DNA of 64,000 nt from Yoonia sp. GPGPB17 (GTDB lineage Bacteria; Pseudomonadota; Alphaproteobacteria; Rhodobacterales; Rhodobacteraceae), in contig NZ_JATACI010000003.1 of NCBI RefSeq assembly GCF_037892195.1, positions 90,068-154,067 on the forward strand, given 5' to 3'. Each line of letters opens with the position of its first letter. Position 1 is the first letter of the stretch. Positions 1 to 9,319 of this stretch are shown here, piece by piece. Position numbers and translations under genes: made by a program. Below the pieces are notes generated by a model. The model did not search any database. It saw nothing but the letters and a program-made list of their open reading frames with translations, and had not been told where the DNA came from.

Positions 1-975
1 GGCTAGCGCCTCCAAAGCGTTCATGCGTTCGCCGGTTTGGTCAGCGATTGTGGCAGCAAGTTTGTCCACACGATCGGTCACCAAGTGGATCGTATCGCGC
101 ATCCGAGACAGCGAGACATAGAAGCTCTTCTGAGTGGTGAGTTGTTCAGCTGAAGACATCGCCAAGAGAACCCGATCCACGGTACTTCCCTGGAAGTCAT
201 GGGCCGTGGATGCGTAGGCCAACTGCATGCCTCGGGCGGCCAAGCTGTCCGTAGGAATAGGACGTTCATCACCGTCCTTCGTGACAATAGAGAACGAGTC
301 TCTACTGACGGATTTGATGTGTCCTTCAGCTGAGTTGAAGATGCCATGTTCGCGGTCCGTGATCTTGAACTTGACCGCGTCACCAACATGGAAGTCCTGC
401 TTGTCGGCCGAGAACACGGCGAGCTTTCGGGCATCCGAACTGCCATGCGCAAGACTGAGTGAGACGATGTCATTGTCGGGGGATTGAAGGGCCAGTTTTT
501 GATCATCGCGAGAGACACTGGTCACCGTATAAAGAACGTTTGCCATCATCGGAGATTGGGACGAGGCGACAGGCGAAACTACGATATCACCAACCTTGTA
601 ACTCCCGACCTCTCTAGCTTCAGCCTGGCTGAAATTGCGGGGCAAAAGCGATGTGACTTTCACAGCGTCTTCGCCAATGAGGTTGGCACTGCGAAGCTGA
701 CCCTGGATCTGTTCATTTACATCCTTCCGCAGGGCGTTGGTGAGAACGATCAGGCCGGTGGCGGAGCGTTGTTCTGGCGTCATCGCCATGTAGGTATCAG
801 CCATAGCAGTCGCGACTTGATCGCGAACGTCAGCCAGTTTACCGCCACCAACCTCTGTCAGTTGATTGACGCCAGCCATTGCCGTTTTGATGTCACCTGC
901 GATGGCCGATAGGACGACAGAGCGGCCCTCATCAGTCCGTTGCCGTTGAATGTCAGTCATAGAAGCGGTTGGCAT
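1..975 (-). CDS. traI: TraI relaxase-helicase, C-terminal part (second frame, runs off the left edge)
   Basis: An open frame of 325 codons runs from an ATG at 975 to the window edge without a stop. It begins MPTASMTDIQRQRTDEG, which is what normally follows the helicase segment at the end of the neighbouring gene, and it carries late superfamily-1 helicase motifs (YASTAHDFQGSTVDRV, then FYVSLSRMRDTI). It is therefore the rest of the MobF relaxase/helicase that nicks and unwinds the transferred plasmid strand. The ATG lies 2 nt after the TAA of the upstream frame, and the junction sits in a 12-bp perfect palindrome (974-985). Either the gene is frameshifted or the two halves are made separately by coupled translation; the first is likelier. 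Confidence 0.85.
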   Translation of the reverse strand, partial: MPTASMTDIQRQRTDEGRSVVLSAIAGDIKTAMAGVNQLTEVGGGKLADVRDQVATAMADTYMAMTPEQRSATGLIVLTNALRKDVNEQIQGQLRSANLIGEDAVKVTSLLPRNFSQAEAREVGSYKVGDIVVSPVASSQSPMMANVLYTVTSVSRDDQKLALQSPDNDIVSLSLAHGSSDARKLAVFSADKQDFHVGDAVKFKITDREHGIFNSAEGHIKSVSRDSFSIVTKDGDERPIPTDSLAARGMQLAYASTAHDFQGSTVDRVLLAMSSAEQLTTQKSFYVSLSRMRDTIHLVTDRVDKLAATIADQTGERMNALEALA

Positions 976-977
976 GC

Positions 978-2687
978 TTAAGCATCCTGAAGGGCGCGGA
1001 AGGCAGATCCGGCGCCAACGGCTTCCAGCTGCTTAACGTCACCGATGAGAACGACTTTGGCATAGCCTTGGGCAGACGCCATCTTGAGGACACGGTTCAT
1101 TGAGTCTGACGACAGCATCGAGGCCTCATCAACCGCGAGAATGGTTTTGGATTTGTCACCCAGGTTGGCGCCGTTTTCGTGCCGCACAAGTGCGCTCTCT
1201 ACCGTGGACGCGACGGGTAAGGCATCGTTGAGCGCTGTGACGGCTTTATGCGATGGGGCCAAGCCTTCAATCTCGTATCCACGCGCCTGCGCCATCCGAA
1301 GAGCAGTTTCCAGCATGTAAGTTTTGCCTGCCCCGGCGTAGCCTTGAACCGCAGTCAGATACGACGTTGACGAAAGCACCATGCCGGCGGCCTCTTTCTG
1401 GCCATCAGTGAGTGTTGTGCGATCTAGTTTTCGTGAAATAACAGCGTCAGATCTGCGTCGCGTAGCCCGTTCCATAGTGTTACGAAGATCAACAACATCA
1501 CGCCGCATCCCGGCTCGCATCAGATCCTTGTTTTCCGTTTCCAGACGTATGTTCTCGACATCTGTGTAGAAACGGCCCTCTTTTAGATCGACAGGGTAGA
1601 GGATGCGATCTTTGACATATTCCTTCAGTTCTGATGCAGCAGCTCTTTGAGTCACGCCTGGCGCAAACTTCATAGCCGTCATCAGAAGATCCCGCTCCGA
1701 ATAGACTGCCTCACGTTCAGAGTGATGAGCTATCGCAAAGTCGACGGCATCGCCTGCGGATTTCTCCCTCACGGTAGATGAGGGTTGCTCATGATTCGAC
1801 GCATCACGAAGTGCTTGTTGAAGATCAACGTTGAGAGATTTAACTTCGGCGGACCATGCCGCGCGAAGTTCAGAGCGTTGAACCGGTTTCTTTGCCGATC
1901 GGGTTGCCAGCGCCGCGAGGGAGCTGGCGACAGCGGTGGGCTCGTAACTTTTGTCCTTGAGAGCTTGTTCGATCTCTTCGCGACGTTTTGAGAAGGTGTC
2001 GACGAGCTCTTGAGGAACGCCTTTGATATCGAAAAGGCCTTTATCTAAGGCTTTGGTTTCGTAACCAAGATCTTGCAGGTTCTCCGCCAGAGAAGACCGA
2101 TAGATCTGACCCAGGAGCATCTTTCCGTTGTAGAGGGCTTCATTTGACAGGGATCGAAACGTGCCGGTGCTGTCTTTAACCATGTTCGCTATGACAGCAT
2201 GAGTATGTAGCTGCGGATCGAGAGCGCGAGATGTGTCATGCTGGAAGAGGCCAGCAATGATCTTGCCGCCTTTTTCTGTTTGGATCTGTCCGTTCACGTA
2301 TTTTCGTGTTTGAACAAGATTTGCCTCAGCATAGTCCAAGGCAACTTTGACAGCATCGGTGTGCGCTTTCAGAATTCGCGTATCGCCACCTACAAGGGCT
2401 GCAATAGAAACGGCCTTGGGTGCTGAAAAAGTGAGGTCTATTCCGGGTCTGTGTTCGCGCTCGCCATCACGGAACCGGCCTAACATCCTACCATCTGGTG
2501 TTTGGCCATCCAGAATGGCGGTGAAGCGGTCATCCGAGAAAGAGTCTGTCAGGCCAGCTTCTTCAGCAGCTTTGCCATAAAACTGTGATGATTTCTCGGC
2601 ATCGTTGCTGCCTTCTAAATAGTAGCCTTCGGCTTTGTAGTATCCGCTGGACGCATGACCAGAGGATACGTTCGACATCGAAAGCAT
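978..2687 (-). CDS. traI: MobF-family conjugative relaxase TraI, N-terminal relaxase and first helicase half
   Basis: 569 codons. The N terminus has the TrwC/TraI signature: paired tyrosines (SGYYKAEGYY, residues 14-23) for nicking oriT, and a three-histidine metal site near residues 150-165 (QHDTSRALDPQLHTH). A second domain is an SF1 helicase with Walker A GYAGAGKT near residue 450 and Walker B LAVDEASML near 517. The frame ends at QDA-stop where relatives continue QDAGMP; the expected Ala-Gly codons are replaced by the 8-mer GCTTAAGC (976-983 on the plus strand). The start is 3 nt after the traD stop, so the two are coupled. oriT was not located. Confidence 0.93.
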   Translation of the reverse strand: MLSMSNVSSGHASSGYYKAEGYYLEGSNDAEKSSQFYGKAAEEAGLTDSFSDDRFTAILDGQTPDGRMLGRFRDGEREHRPGIDLTFSAPKAVSIAALVGGDTRILKAHTDAVKVALDYAEANLVQTRKYVNGQIQTEKGGKIIAGLFQHDTSRALDPQLHTHAVIANMVKDSTGTFRSLSNEALYNGKMLLGQIYRSSLAENLQDLGYETKALDKGLFDIKGVPQELVDTFSKRREEIEQALKDKSYEPTAVASSLAALATRSAKKPVQRSELRAAWSAEVKSLNVDLQQALRDASNHEQPSSTVREKSAGDAVDFAIAHHSEREAVYSERDLLMTAMKFAPGVTQRAAASELKEYVKDRILYPVDLKEGRFYTDVENIRLETENKDLMRAGMRRDVVDLRNTMERATRRRSDAVISRKLDRTTLTDGQKEAAGMVLSSTSYLTAVQGYAGAGKTYMLETALRMAQARGYEIEGLAPSHKAVTALNDALPVASTVESALVRHENGANLGDKSKTILAVDEASMLSSDSMNRVLKMASAQGYAKVVLIGDVKQLEAVGAGSAFRALQDA

Positions 2688-2690
2688 CGA

Positions 2691-5011
2691 TCAAGCCCCC
2701 GATGGTGCGTCAGGTGACCAGCCACTCGGCAATGGCAATTTGGGTTGGGGCGTTTCCGCTGGGGGTGAGGCTTTGGGATCGACGGGGCCTGGTTCTGGTT
2801 CCGGGATAGGGTCTGCATCGGAAGAAGGTTCAGTGTGATTGAATAGGTTGATTTCAACAGGTGGCTGGTCGAATTCAGGGCCGTCGTAACGCGGCGGAAT
2901 TGGTCCTTCCGTTCTTATAACGTCTTCGTAGACGCCATTGTCTGTCCCTGAAATATCATCTTCATCGCTCTTGGGACAAATGGGTGCGTTCCTCGCCAGC
3001 CCATCACCCAAAGCGACGACGGGATGGATGTTTTCAGGGTGGGTTCCAGCATTTAAGCAGCTCTTGAAATGATCAAAGTAGACTTTGTATGCGGCGCACG
3101 GCTCGGTCGCATCCGAGGGAAATTCGCTGGCGTCGCAGTGAAAGCGCCAACCACACCATTGATGAAAAGCCCGAACAATCTCGACAGTCTTTGCCGGATC
3201 TTCTTTCGGAGACTTGGCCTTTGGTTCAACATATTCCGCAAAACCAGACGCGCTACCCATGTAAGGCAAGAACCGCGGCTGTGTTTCATCCACAAAGACT
3301 TGTTTCATATCTACAACCGCAGTTGGAGAGTCGTAGGCGAATTTGACTGCGGCACGGTGTTGAGGAAGGCTTTGTATCTCCGCAGGTGTGATGATTGCGC
3401 GTTCGACACGTTGCTGGGTGAAGCCGACGCCATCACGTGCTTCGTGCGCACCGACGCTGATGTTTGTGTTCGACTCCCACTTGTCCTGGTTGCCTAGCAT
3501 TTCTGAGCAGAGCTTTGCCGTGCGAAAGTCCGGGGTGTTGAAGACGATCCGGTTGTTAACGGTACCGGAAATGGTTTGAGCAGCTTCGCGGCCGTAGATA
3601 TCTTCAAGCTGACTATAGACCTGATAACCGAGGACGAAAGCGCCACCAAACTGACGGATTTCAGCAAGTGAGCTGATCAGGAAGGGAAGACGGTTGAGGG
3701 TAGGGACCTCATCCATGAAGAAGTAACAGCGTGGCTCGCTTGCAGGCCCCATCCCCATCAAAGCGTTGGCAGAGATTTCGAGCATCGTGGAAATGATGTT
3801 GCGCGTTGCAGCCGCATGCTCAGCATCACCAGTTAGGAAAAGGAAAGACGGCTCATCTGATTTCATCCACTCTCGGATCGAAAAGGCCTCAGCATCGTCC
3901 CTGAGATATTCAAGAAAACGCAGTTCAGAAATCAGGTTTGCGCGAATACTTTGGGCCGTCTTGACAATGTCTTCGTTGAAAAAGTGGGAGCCAGGCGTTC
4001 CGGCAATGAGTTTCGCCAGAACCTCTGAGTCGAGATGCAGCAAGTGCTGGATAAGTGATTTTACGGTACGACGCTTTGTTTTGTACAATTCCCGCGCAGC
4101 GTAATCGAAGACGATGCGCGCCGCCTGTGACCAAAAGGGTCGCTTGCAGCGCCGCGATGTTCTGGGATCATGACTTCGCCAAGTTGGGTAAAAGACGCCG
4201 CATCGAGAACATCATCGAATGGGTTCCAGGATGATGAGCGATCATCAAACGGGTTGATGAGATAGTCTGTGCTTTCATCGTAGAAGCGAGAAACGAAGCC
4301 ACCCATCCGATCATAGATAATGGCCTTCCCACCATTCTCTCGGATGATGGAAAGCATCTCAATCATGGCATTGGTTTTACCGACACCGACGGTACCATTC
4401 AGCATCGTCTGGGCTTCGACGGCGTCTGGGGGAAATGGAATGCCAGCAATCGTCAAGGGTTTGGCTGTTTTCCGTCCCTTGTGCTTTTTCTTGTATTTGC
4501 GCCATTTGAGAGCACTCCAGCCTTTGAGCTGAGAAGCAGAGACTAGGCGAGCGCCGCGAACGAATTCATCCTCCTGGATGCGGTTTCCTGTCTTTATAAA
4601 GATAAGCAAGGAAAGCAGCCCCAAGAGCACGGCAGGAATGCCTGCGAGCCTGGCCGAGCTATGGAAAGTATAAAAGAACCCGTCACGGATGCGTCGATAT
4701 TCAGTGTTACGATAAATCTGCACGGCTGGAACGGTGATGGTGTCTCCTGTGAGGTCTTTGAAGGTGTAGAGCTGGTCGAAGCCGTTTTGTCCGACGACAC
4801 CGCGTTCTGCCATTTCATAGTAGAAAGCGATGCGCATCTCGCTGGGGTTGTATGTGCGGGCAACCAAGTAAACGAAGCTACAGACGTAGATCAACGCGCC
4901 GACGACAGTCGCAAACCGGAGAACCTGCCATCCCATCCGCCACCAATGCTGTGCCGTTTGACCGCCACGGATGAGTGTTGAAGCTGAGCTTACTGTCTTG
5001 GCCATCATCAA
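2691..5011 (-). pseudogene. traD: Type IV coupling protein TraD (one frameshift)
   Basis: Inner-membrane ATPase that links the relaxase-DNA complex to the secretion channel. The upstream frame (from ATG 5011) has two N-terminal membrane segments, about residues 32-52 and 122-140, and Walker A NGTVGVGKTNAM near residue 204. The downstream frame (to 2691) has Walker B CYFFMDEVPTL and the rest of the TraD/TrwB ATPase, then a Pro/Glu-rich acidic tail. The frames join at DPF/WSQAARIVFDYAARELYKTK if the four-T run (minus strand) at 4133-4136 is read as five. No other damage is visible, so the gene is probably functional with a one-base consensus error. It is followed directly by traI. Confidence 0.9.
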
Positions 5012-5096
5012 ATCCCCAAAAAATTGATGTATTTGTGGCTAGACTAGTCCATAAAAGTGTTAGAGAAAAGTTTTTACACTATTAAGGGATGAAAAA
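5012..5096. promoter_or_regulatory. Divergent promoter region between traD and the DsbA-like gene
   Basis: 85 nt between divergent starts. It contains GTTTTTACACTATTA (5070-5084), which nearly repeats TTTTTTACACCATTA in the region upstream of the tra pilin operon (30665-30679). A partial inverted copy (AAAAGTGT, 5053-5060) precedes it. This is consistent with a shared operator for the two transfer transcription units. That reading is inference from two sites. Confidence 0.45.
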
Positions 5097-5783
5097 ATGC
5101 GTGCTTTGGTTTTTGCAAGTGTATTGCTGGCCGGATCGCCACTTGCGGCGGAAGATGACTTTGATCAGCGGGTCATCGAGGCAATACTGAATAACCCAGA
5201 GGTAGTATTGCTCGCGATCCAAAGGTTGGAGGCTGAGCGAGAATTGGCAGCAACGGAAGTTGAAAGGCGTCAGATCGCGGAGGTAGCCGAGCAGCTGTTT
5301 GGGGACGACCCAGAGATCCGGCTTGTGGAGTTCTTTGACTACCGCTGTGGGTATTGTGCGCAAAGCGCGTCACAGATGCAGACCCTACCTCACGAAATGA
5401 CAGACAGCGTTCGATTGATTGAATTTCCTATTTTGGGCGAGGCGTCAAATGATATCGCTAAGGTATCGATCGCCGTTCGGAACGTGGCTGGCGAAGAAGC
5501 ATATCTACGCTTCCATTATGCGGTTTTTGACGCGGCAGGCCGGGTAGGTGACACAGCAAGCGCAGTTAGACTAGCAGCGAGCCTTGGATACGACGCCGAG
5601 GCCATTGCCGTTGAGGCGGAGTCCAACGATGTGGCTGCTGAGATCCTTCGAAACCAACGGCTTGCAGCAACCCTAGGGATCAGAGGCACACCAACGTTCG
5701 TTGGGCGGGATCAGATCTATGATGGCATGCTGAATCCCGAAGAGCTTGTGGAAATTCTCGACACAGAAAAGGACGAATCCTGA
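5097..5783 (+). CDS. DsbA-family thiol:disulfide oxidoreductase (ScsC/Com1-like)
   Basis: 228 aa. It has a signal peptide (about residues 1-18, cut near PLAA-EDD), then a charged helical N-terminal region (about 20-70) like the oligomerisation stalk of ScsC-type proteins. The thioredoxin-fold active site is CGYC (residues 84-87), with the cis-proline loop RGTPTF near residue 200. It probably acts in the periplasm on disulfides. The F-type transfer system has several cysteine-rich parts (TraN, TraU, TraH), so a plasmid-borne isomerase for them is a reasonable guess. The stop overlaps the next start (TGATG). Confidence 0.88.
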   Translation: MRALVFASVLLAGSPLAAEDDFDQRVIEAILNNPEVVLLAIQRLEAERELAATEVERRQIAEVAEQLFGDDPEIRLVEFFDYRCGYCAQSASQMQTLPHEMTDSVRLIEFPILGEASNDIAKVSIAVRNVAGEEAYLRFHYAVFDAAGRVGDTASAVRLAASLGYDAEAIAVEAESNDVAAEILRNQRLAATLGIRGTPTFVGRDQIYDGMLNPEELVEILDTEKDES

Positions 5784-6223
5784 TGAGACTTACAATTCTA
5801 CTGATTTCCGCCGCGACATTGGCAGGTTGCATGAACACCCAACAGCCGACTGTCCAGTCATTGCCGACAGTCGGCCAACGAACAAGCGATGCATCTACAC
5901 TTGCCCTCAGCTGCAACGAGCTGGCGACGAGGAGCAACAATATCACCGTCAGAGTAAGGGAGCTTGAGGCAGAACAGCAGCGTGCAGCACGCGCCAATGC
6001 GCTAACCGATGCCGTTGTTGGTGTTGGGCTTACAGCCGTTCTTGGAGCAGGCGCGCAGGGCGGCCTCAACGGTATACGAGCGGCGTCTGCCACCGCACAG
6101 GGAGTAGATGCAGTGCGTAGGGCAGAGCAGGGACAAGGGTCCATCGCAAATGTGACGGACTCCCTGGCGCTACTACAGCGCTCCGCGGAGTTGCAACGCG
6201 CATACGTCGAAAAGGGCTGCTAA
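5783..6223 (+). CDS. Small lipoprotein of unknown function
   Basis: 146 aa with a lipoprotein signal (LISAATLAGC, lipid Cys at residue 16). The mature part is Ala/Gln-rich and mostly helical, with a short glycine-rich hydrophobic stretch (about residues 75-95) that could insert into or pack against a membrane, and a final Cys. It overlaps the DsbA-like gene by four bases, so the two are co-translated. No family recognised; its location next to an oxidoreductase and its two further cysteines may be related. Confidence 0.75.
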   Translation: MRLTILLISAATLAGCMNTQQPTVQSLPTVGQRTSDASTLALSCNELATRSNNITVRVRELEAEQQRAARANALTDAVVGVGLTAVLGAGAQGGLNGIRAASATAQGVDAVRRAEQGQGSIANVTDSLALLQRSAELQRAYVEKGC

Positions 6224-6225
6224 CG

Positions 6226-6399
6226 GTGTTGGGTCCATTTGAAGTGCCATCAGTGGAGCAGGTACTTGCGTCGGATCATGTATCCGACTGGCTGAAGAGA
6301 TCTGTGGCGCAGTTGGTGGAGCAGGACCCGGCAACGGCCAAGCAGGAAGCGTTCTGGCTTTATATGATCATGAACCAAAGAGCGAAAGCGACGCTCTGA
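6226..6399 (+). CDS. Short hypothetical protein (57 aa)
   Basis: A GTG-initiated frame, 2 nt after the lipoprotein stop, encodes 57 residues starting VLGPFEVPSVEQVLASDHVS and ending with NQRAKATL. It is acidic to neutral and predicted helical, with no signal or membrane segment. It fills the gap between two genes on the same strand and has protein-like composition, which is the main support. Function unknown. Confidence 0.5.
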   Translation: MLGPFEVPSVEQVLASDHVSDWLKRSVAQLVEQDPATAKQEAFWLYMIMNQRAKATL

Positions 6400-6415
6400 C
6401 GTCCACCTCAACAAC

Positions 6416-6781
6416 ATGGGATCTAAAAAGATGGGGCCAAAGAAGGTACGCAAAAGACTGCCGGATAGGAGATTGACAGAAACTCGCAAGGTTGAGACAG
6501 ACGTCGGCCAAACGGTGTACCTGTCAGTGGGATACGATCCGGACCAACCGGATGAACCAAGAGAGGTCTTCTATTCGTCAGGGTTCAAGTCCGGATCGAT
6601 GCTTGAGTTTCAGGTGCAGGATTTTTGCGTGCTGTTTTCGCTTCTGCTGCAGTACGGGATGAAACCAAACGAGGTGGCGAAATCGCTGGCACGCAAGGAA
6701 AACCCTGACGGAACGCTGTCATTCGCGAGCATATCCGGGCTGATCGTGAATGAACTCTCGAAACCGCCAAAATGGGCTTGA
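6416..6781 (+). CDS. TSCPD-domain-like protein
   Basis: 121 aa with a basic N terminus (GSKKMGPKKVRKR) followed by a compact domain. The pattern EVFYSSGFKSGSMLEFQVQD then LLLQYGMKPNEVAKSL resembles TSCPD domains, known from the C terminus of some B12-dependent ribonucleotide reductases and from small stand-alone proteins in phages and plasmids. The cysteine normally found in the TSCPD core appears to be missing (SGSM instead), so metal or nucleotide binding should not be assumed. Call by resemblance only. Confidence 0.5.
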   Translation: MGSKKMGPKKVRKRLPDRRLTETRKVETDVGQTVYLSVGYDPDQPDEPREVFYSSGFKSGSMLEFQVQDFCVLFSLLLQYGMKPNEVAKSLARKENPDGTLSFASISGLIVNELSKPPKWA

Positions 6782-6785
6782 TACT

Positions 6786-7220
6786 ATGAGAAAGCGAAGG
6801 CGGCATCGAAAAAACTACATCCCTTGGTTTAGGACGAGAGGGTGGGGGACAGTCTATTTGCTTCAGTCCCGATCAGAACCCGCTTTATTCAAGGTGGGGT
6901 TCACTCAACGAAAGACAGACACCCGTCGAAACGAACTAAAGGGCCTGGTTGATGGAGGTCTACGCATCGTGTTCACTGTATCGATGCCGCATGCATATGT
7001 GACGGAGCAAAGGACGCTGAAAGGACTAGCAGGTCGATGGTTCGGACGTCGCGACCGTCGAGGAACAGAATGGTTCATCTTGCGTCGGAGAGAAACCATA
7101 GAGGACATTGCGGCCAGGATCCTGCGAACTGCGAATGAGGTGCAATTCGAAGCACGTTTGAAGCTTTCTTGGGGCGGTAGTAGCAAGATCCGAACATTTG
7201 CGACAAAGCAGCTTTCATGA
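6786..7220 (+). CDS. T5orf172 / GIY-YIG-like protein
   Basis: About 144 aa from ATG 6786 (an upstream in-frame start at 6750 would overlap the preceding gene). After a very basic N terminus (MRKRRRHRKN) comes GTVYLLQSRSEPALFKVGFT with RRNELKG, then a conserved WFIL block. This is the layout of the T5orf172/MUG113 branch of the GIY-YIG fold (GTVYLL in place of GIYxxx, then K-G pairs). Such proteins occur on phages and mobile elements and are thought to bind or cut nucleic acid; activity here is unproven. Overlaps the next start by four bases. Confidence 0.6.
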   Translation: MRKRRRHRKNYIPWFRTRGWGTVYLLQSRSEPALFKVGFTQRKTDTRRNELKGLVDGGLRIVFTVSMPHAYVTEQRTLKGLAGRWFGRRDRRGTEWFILRRRETIEDIAARILRTANEVQFEARLKLSWGGSSKIRTFATKQLS

Positions 7221-7423
7221 CCACCTTTAAGGTCATCTTCGAGGACGGACGAGAAGAAGTCTTTTCTGACGAACATAGATCAGGCGTTCTCTACGGGATC
7301 ACGCGGCTGGAACAGACACCAATCATATCGCTCCTCGGGATCAAAATGATATCGGCATCAAGTGGCGAAGTTCTCTGGCCAGCATCTGAGATCCTAAAAC
7401 AACGTGCGATTCCTGACAGCTAG
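7217..7423 (+). CDS. Hypothetical small protein
   Basis: 68 aa, start overlapping the previous stop (ATGA). The sequence MTTFKVIFEDGREEVFSDEH suggests a small beta-rich fold; no signal peptide or membrane segment. It converges on the minus-strand zinc-ribbon gene, and the two stop codons share one palindromic CTAG (7420-7423). Function unknown. Confidence 0.6.
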   Translation: MTTFKVIFEDGREEVFSDEHRSGVLYGITRLEQTPIISLLGIKMISASSGEVLWPASEILKQRAIPDS

Positions 7424-7683
7424 GCTGAACGTGGAAACTCAGGTCCAACTGCACGATCAATCCGCCAGGACATGTCGTGACGATTGCCGCATCGTTTGCA
7501 AACGAAATCGCTCGCGAAGCTCTCGATCGGCCGATGTTCATGATAGCGCTCCAAAAGAATGTGTGGCGCAACGTAGTACGACTTGTGACAGGCAGGGCAG
7601 GTGACGACCAGAACGTCACGCGCCGTAAGCTGTTTCAGGCGGATCGCAAACTTGAAGCCGAGGGTGACAGGTTCGTATGGCAT
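7420..7683 (-). CDS. Zinc-ribbon hypothetical protein
   Basis: About 87 aa from ATG 7683 (a GTG at 7698 is the alternative). Two CxxC pairs, CPAC and CKRC, about 37 residues apart form a zinc ribbon. The same layout (IVEIRCNLC ... FACSKC) occurs in the protein at 32273, so the window carries two members of one small family. Likely a nucleic-acid or protein adaptor, but nothing fixes the partner. A 237-nt AT-rich gap upstream separates it from the divergent gene at 7921. Confidence 0.6.
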   Translation of the reverse strand: MPYEPVTLGFKFAIRLKQLTARDVLVVTCPACHKSYYVAPHILLERYHEHRPIESFASDFVCKRCGNRHDMSWRIDRAVGPEFPRSA

Positions 7684-7920
7684 ACTGCCACGTTGCACAC
7701 GTTCTATGTTTGTTCCAGTATTTTTTGACTTGGTCGTATGTTGAAAGTGAGTGGATGCTACTAGATGTCAGTCAGATAACTTTGACCTTTACTTCATCAA
7801 CTGGCACAAATCGTCCGAATAGAATTCCATAATTTTTTGTTTCATTATCCGGCCATATTCTTTGTCTAACAGTTTGAATGACTCTGAAGCACGCTGATCA
7901 AACTGTATTTGAGGTTTTCA

Positions 7921-9003
7921 TTGGAAGTAATTGCATCAATCGCCGCTCTCGTGACGATCGTCTCTTTTGTGGCCGTGATTTACCCGTTCAAGCCGTATCC
8001 CTCTCGGAAGATGGCGTTAGCAGTTCTCGTAGGCTCGTTCGTTGTCGTTGGAATATCTGCGCCCAGCCCAGAAAACCAAGAAGCGGCACCCGATGTGGTG
8101 GTCAATGAACAGGAAGATGATGCGGATGTCGTGGTTGAACTTGAGGAAGAGCCAGACGCAGTGGTTGTCACAACGTCATCTCGGGTAGATGACATGCCAA
8201 CGGAACCCCGAGTACCTACAGAAAGTGAGGTTCAAGACATATTGGCGTTGTTTGACGCTGGCACTCTGAGCTCATGGCGGCAGACCAAGACGGCGATTGC
8301 GCAGCTAGAATCTGAAAATGTAGTCACCGACACAATCAAAGATGCATTGGAAAGCCGAATGTTGGATCAGGTCCGGCCATTGCCGGTATCTGACATTGAG
8401 GGAAATCTAACCAGATATCGCAATCTGGCTGATCTACGTCCAGACAACGAGAGCTATGCTGAAAAGATCGAGTTCTACGAAACAAAACGGCAGGAAGCGG
8501 CCGATCGCGCCAGACGCGAACGGGAAGAAGCGCAAATAGCAGCGATTACGCGGCTGAATGTGAATGAGGACCGCGTTGACCGCATTACATGGTATCAGCA
8601 CCCGAACAAACCCAGATACACCAACAGCCGGTCTACAGCATATCTCTATATAGGACGTCGAGGTCTGGGCGACGAAGTAAATTCGGGAAGGCCGTGGCTT
8701 CGGATGAGGGTCCAGTATGCGGCATCCAGTTGGCTGTTCGTCAACGAGGTAACAGCATATCATGACGGCGTATCAGAGCCGTTGGTTGCTGGGGTGTTCG
8801 AAAGAGACAACAACTCAACGATTTGGGAGTGGATGGACGTTGCTCCGGACGACTACCAACTGGAAGTGCTCCGTTCTTTGGCGAATGCTGATGAAGCTTC
8901 ACTGCGATTCCGCGGTCAGCAATATCATCGTGATGTGAATTTATCGGCTTCAGATAAGCGGGCAATACGCGAAGTTTTGCTGGCGTTCGAAGCGATGCGT
9001 TGA
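7921..9003 (+). CDS. Membrane-anchored hypothetical protein
   Basis: 360 aa from TTG 7921, preferred over TTG 7909 because GAGG (7911-7914) sits at the right distance. Two hydrophobic segments (about residues 3-19 and 31-46) are followed by an acidic Val/Glu/Asp linker, a coiled-coil-like stretch rich in Arg/Glu (around QEAADRARREREEAQ) and a C-terminal globular domain with several Trp/Tyr. It resembles a membrane-tethered sensor or toxin-immunity type protein in architecture only. No family recognised. Confidence 0.7.
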   Translation: MEVIASIAALVTIVSFVAVIYPFKPYPSRKMALAVLVGSFVVVGISAPSPENQEAAPDVVVNEQEDDADVVVELEEEPDAVVVTTSSRVDDMPTEPRVPTESEVQDILALFDAGTLSSWRQTKTAIAQLESENVVTDTIKDALESRMLDQVRPLPVSDIEGNLTRYRNLADLRPDNESYAEKIEFYETKRQEAADRARREREEAQIAAITRLNVNEDRVDRITWYQHPNKPRYTNSRSTAYLYIGRRGLGDEVNSGRPWLRMRVQYAASSWLFVNEVTAYHDGVSEPLVAGVFERDNNSTIWEWMDVAPDDYQLEVLRSLANADEASLRFRGQQYHRDVNLSASDKRAIREVLLAFEAMR

Positions 9004-9115
9004 AGATCGCCATAGCGAATGATTGGTGAAGACAAATCTTAATCAGGGCTGCGAGTATTGATGTAATGGTCATACAGACTGGTTGTAAGTGTAAGCAAAT
9101 GAAGGACAAACATCG

Positions 9116-9319
9116 ATGCCATGGGCCCACGGAACATACTTTACAAAAAACGATGAGAAACAAGCCTATGACTTCCTGAAGTCGCAAGGTTTGACTGATG
9201 ACCAGATCGAAGGGGTCAATCACTGGCACAGATCCCATATCGGTGGACAACTGGCGTTGTGGGTTGGTGTTGCGATGATTGTCGGAGGGCTAATTGGCTT
9301 CATGGTCGGTACGATATGA
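9116..9319 (+). CDS. Small single-pass membrane protein
   Basis: 67 aa. A soluble helical N-terminal half (FTKNDEKQAYDFLKSQGLTD) is followed by one membrane segment (about residues 46-66, LALWVGVAMIVGGLIGFMVG). GAAGGA upstream (9101-9106) gives a ribosome site. Overlaps the next gene (ATGA). Function unknown. Confidence 0.65.
   Translation: MPWAHGTYFTKNDEKQAYDFLKSQGLTDDQIEGVNHWHRSHIGGQLALWVGVAMIVGGLIGFMVGTI

Noticed and set aside
4133..4136. Programmed frameshifting at CCCTTTTGG in traD
   Set aside because: No fitting slippery heptamer with a downstream stem was seen, and other genes show the same kind of one-base homopolymer loss, so consensus error is simpler.
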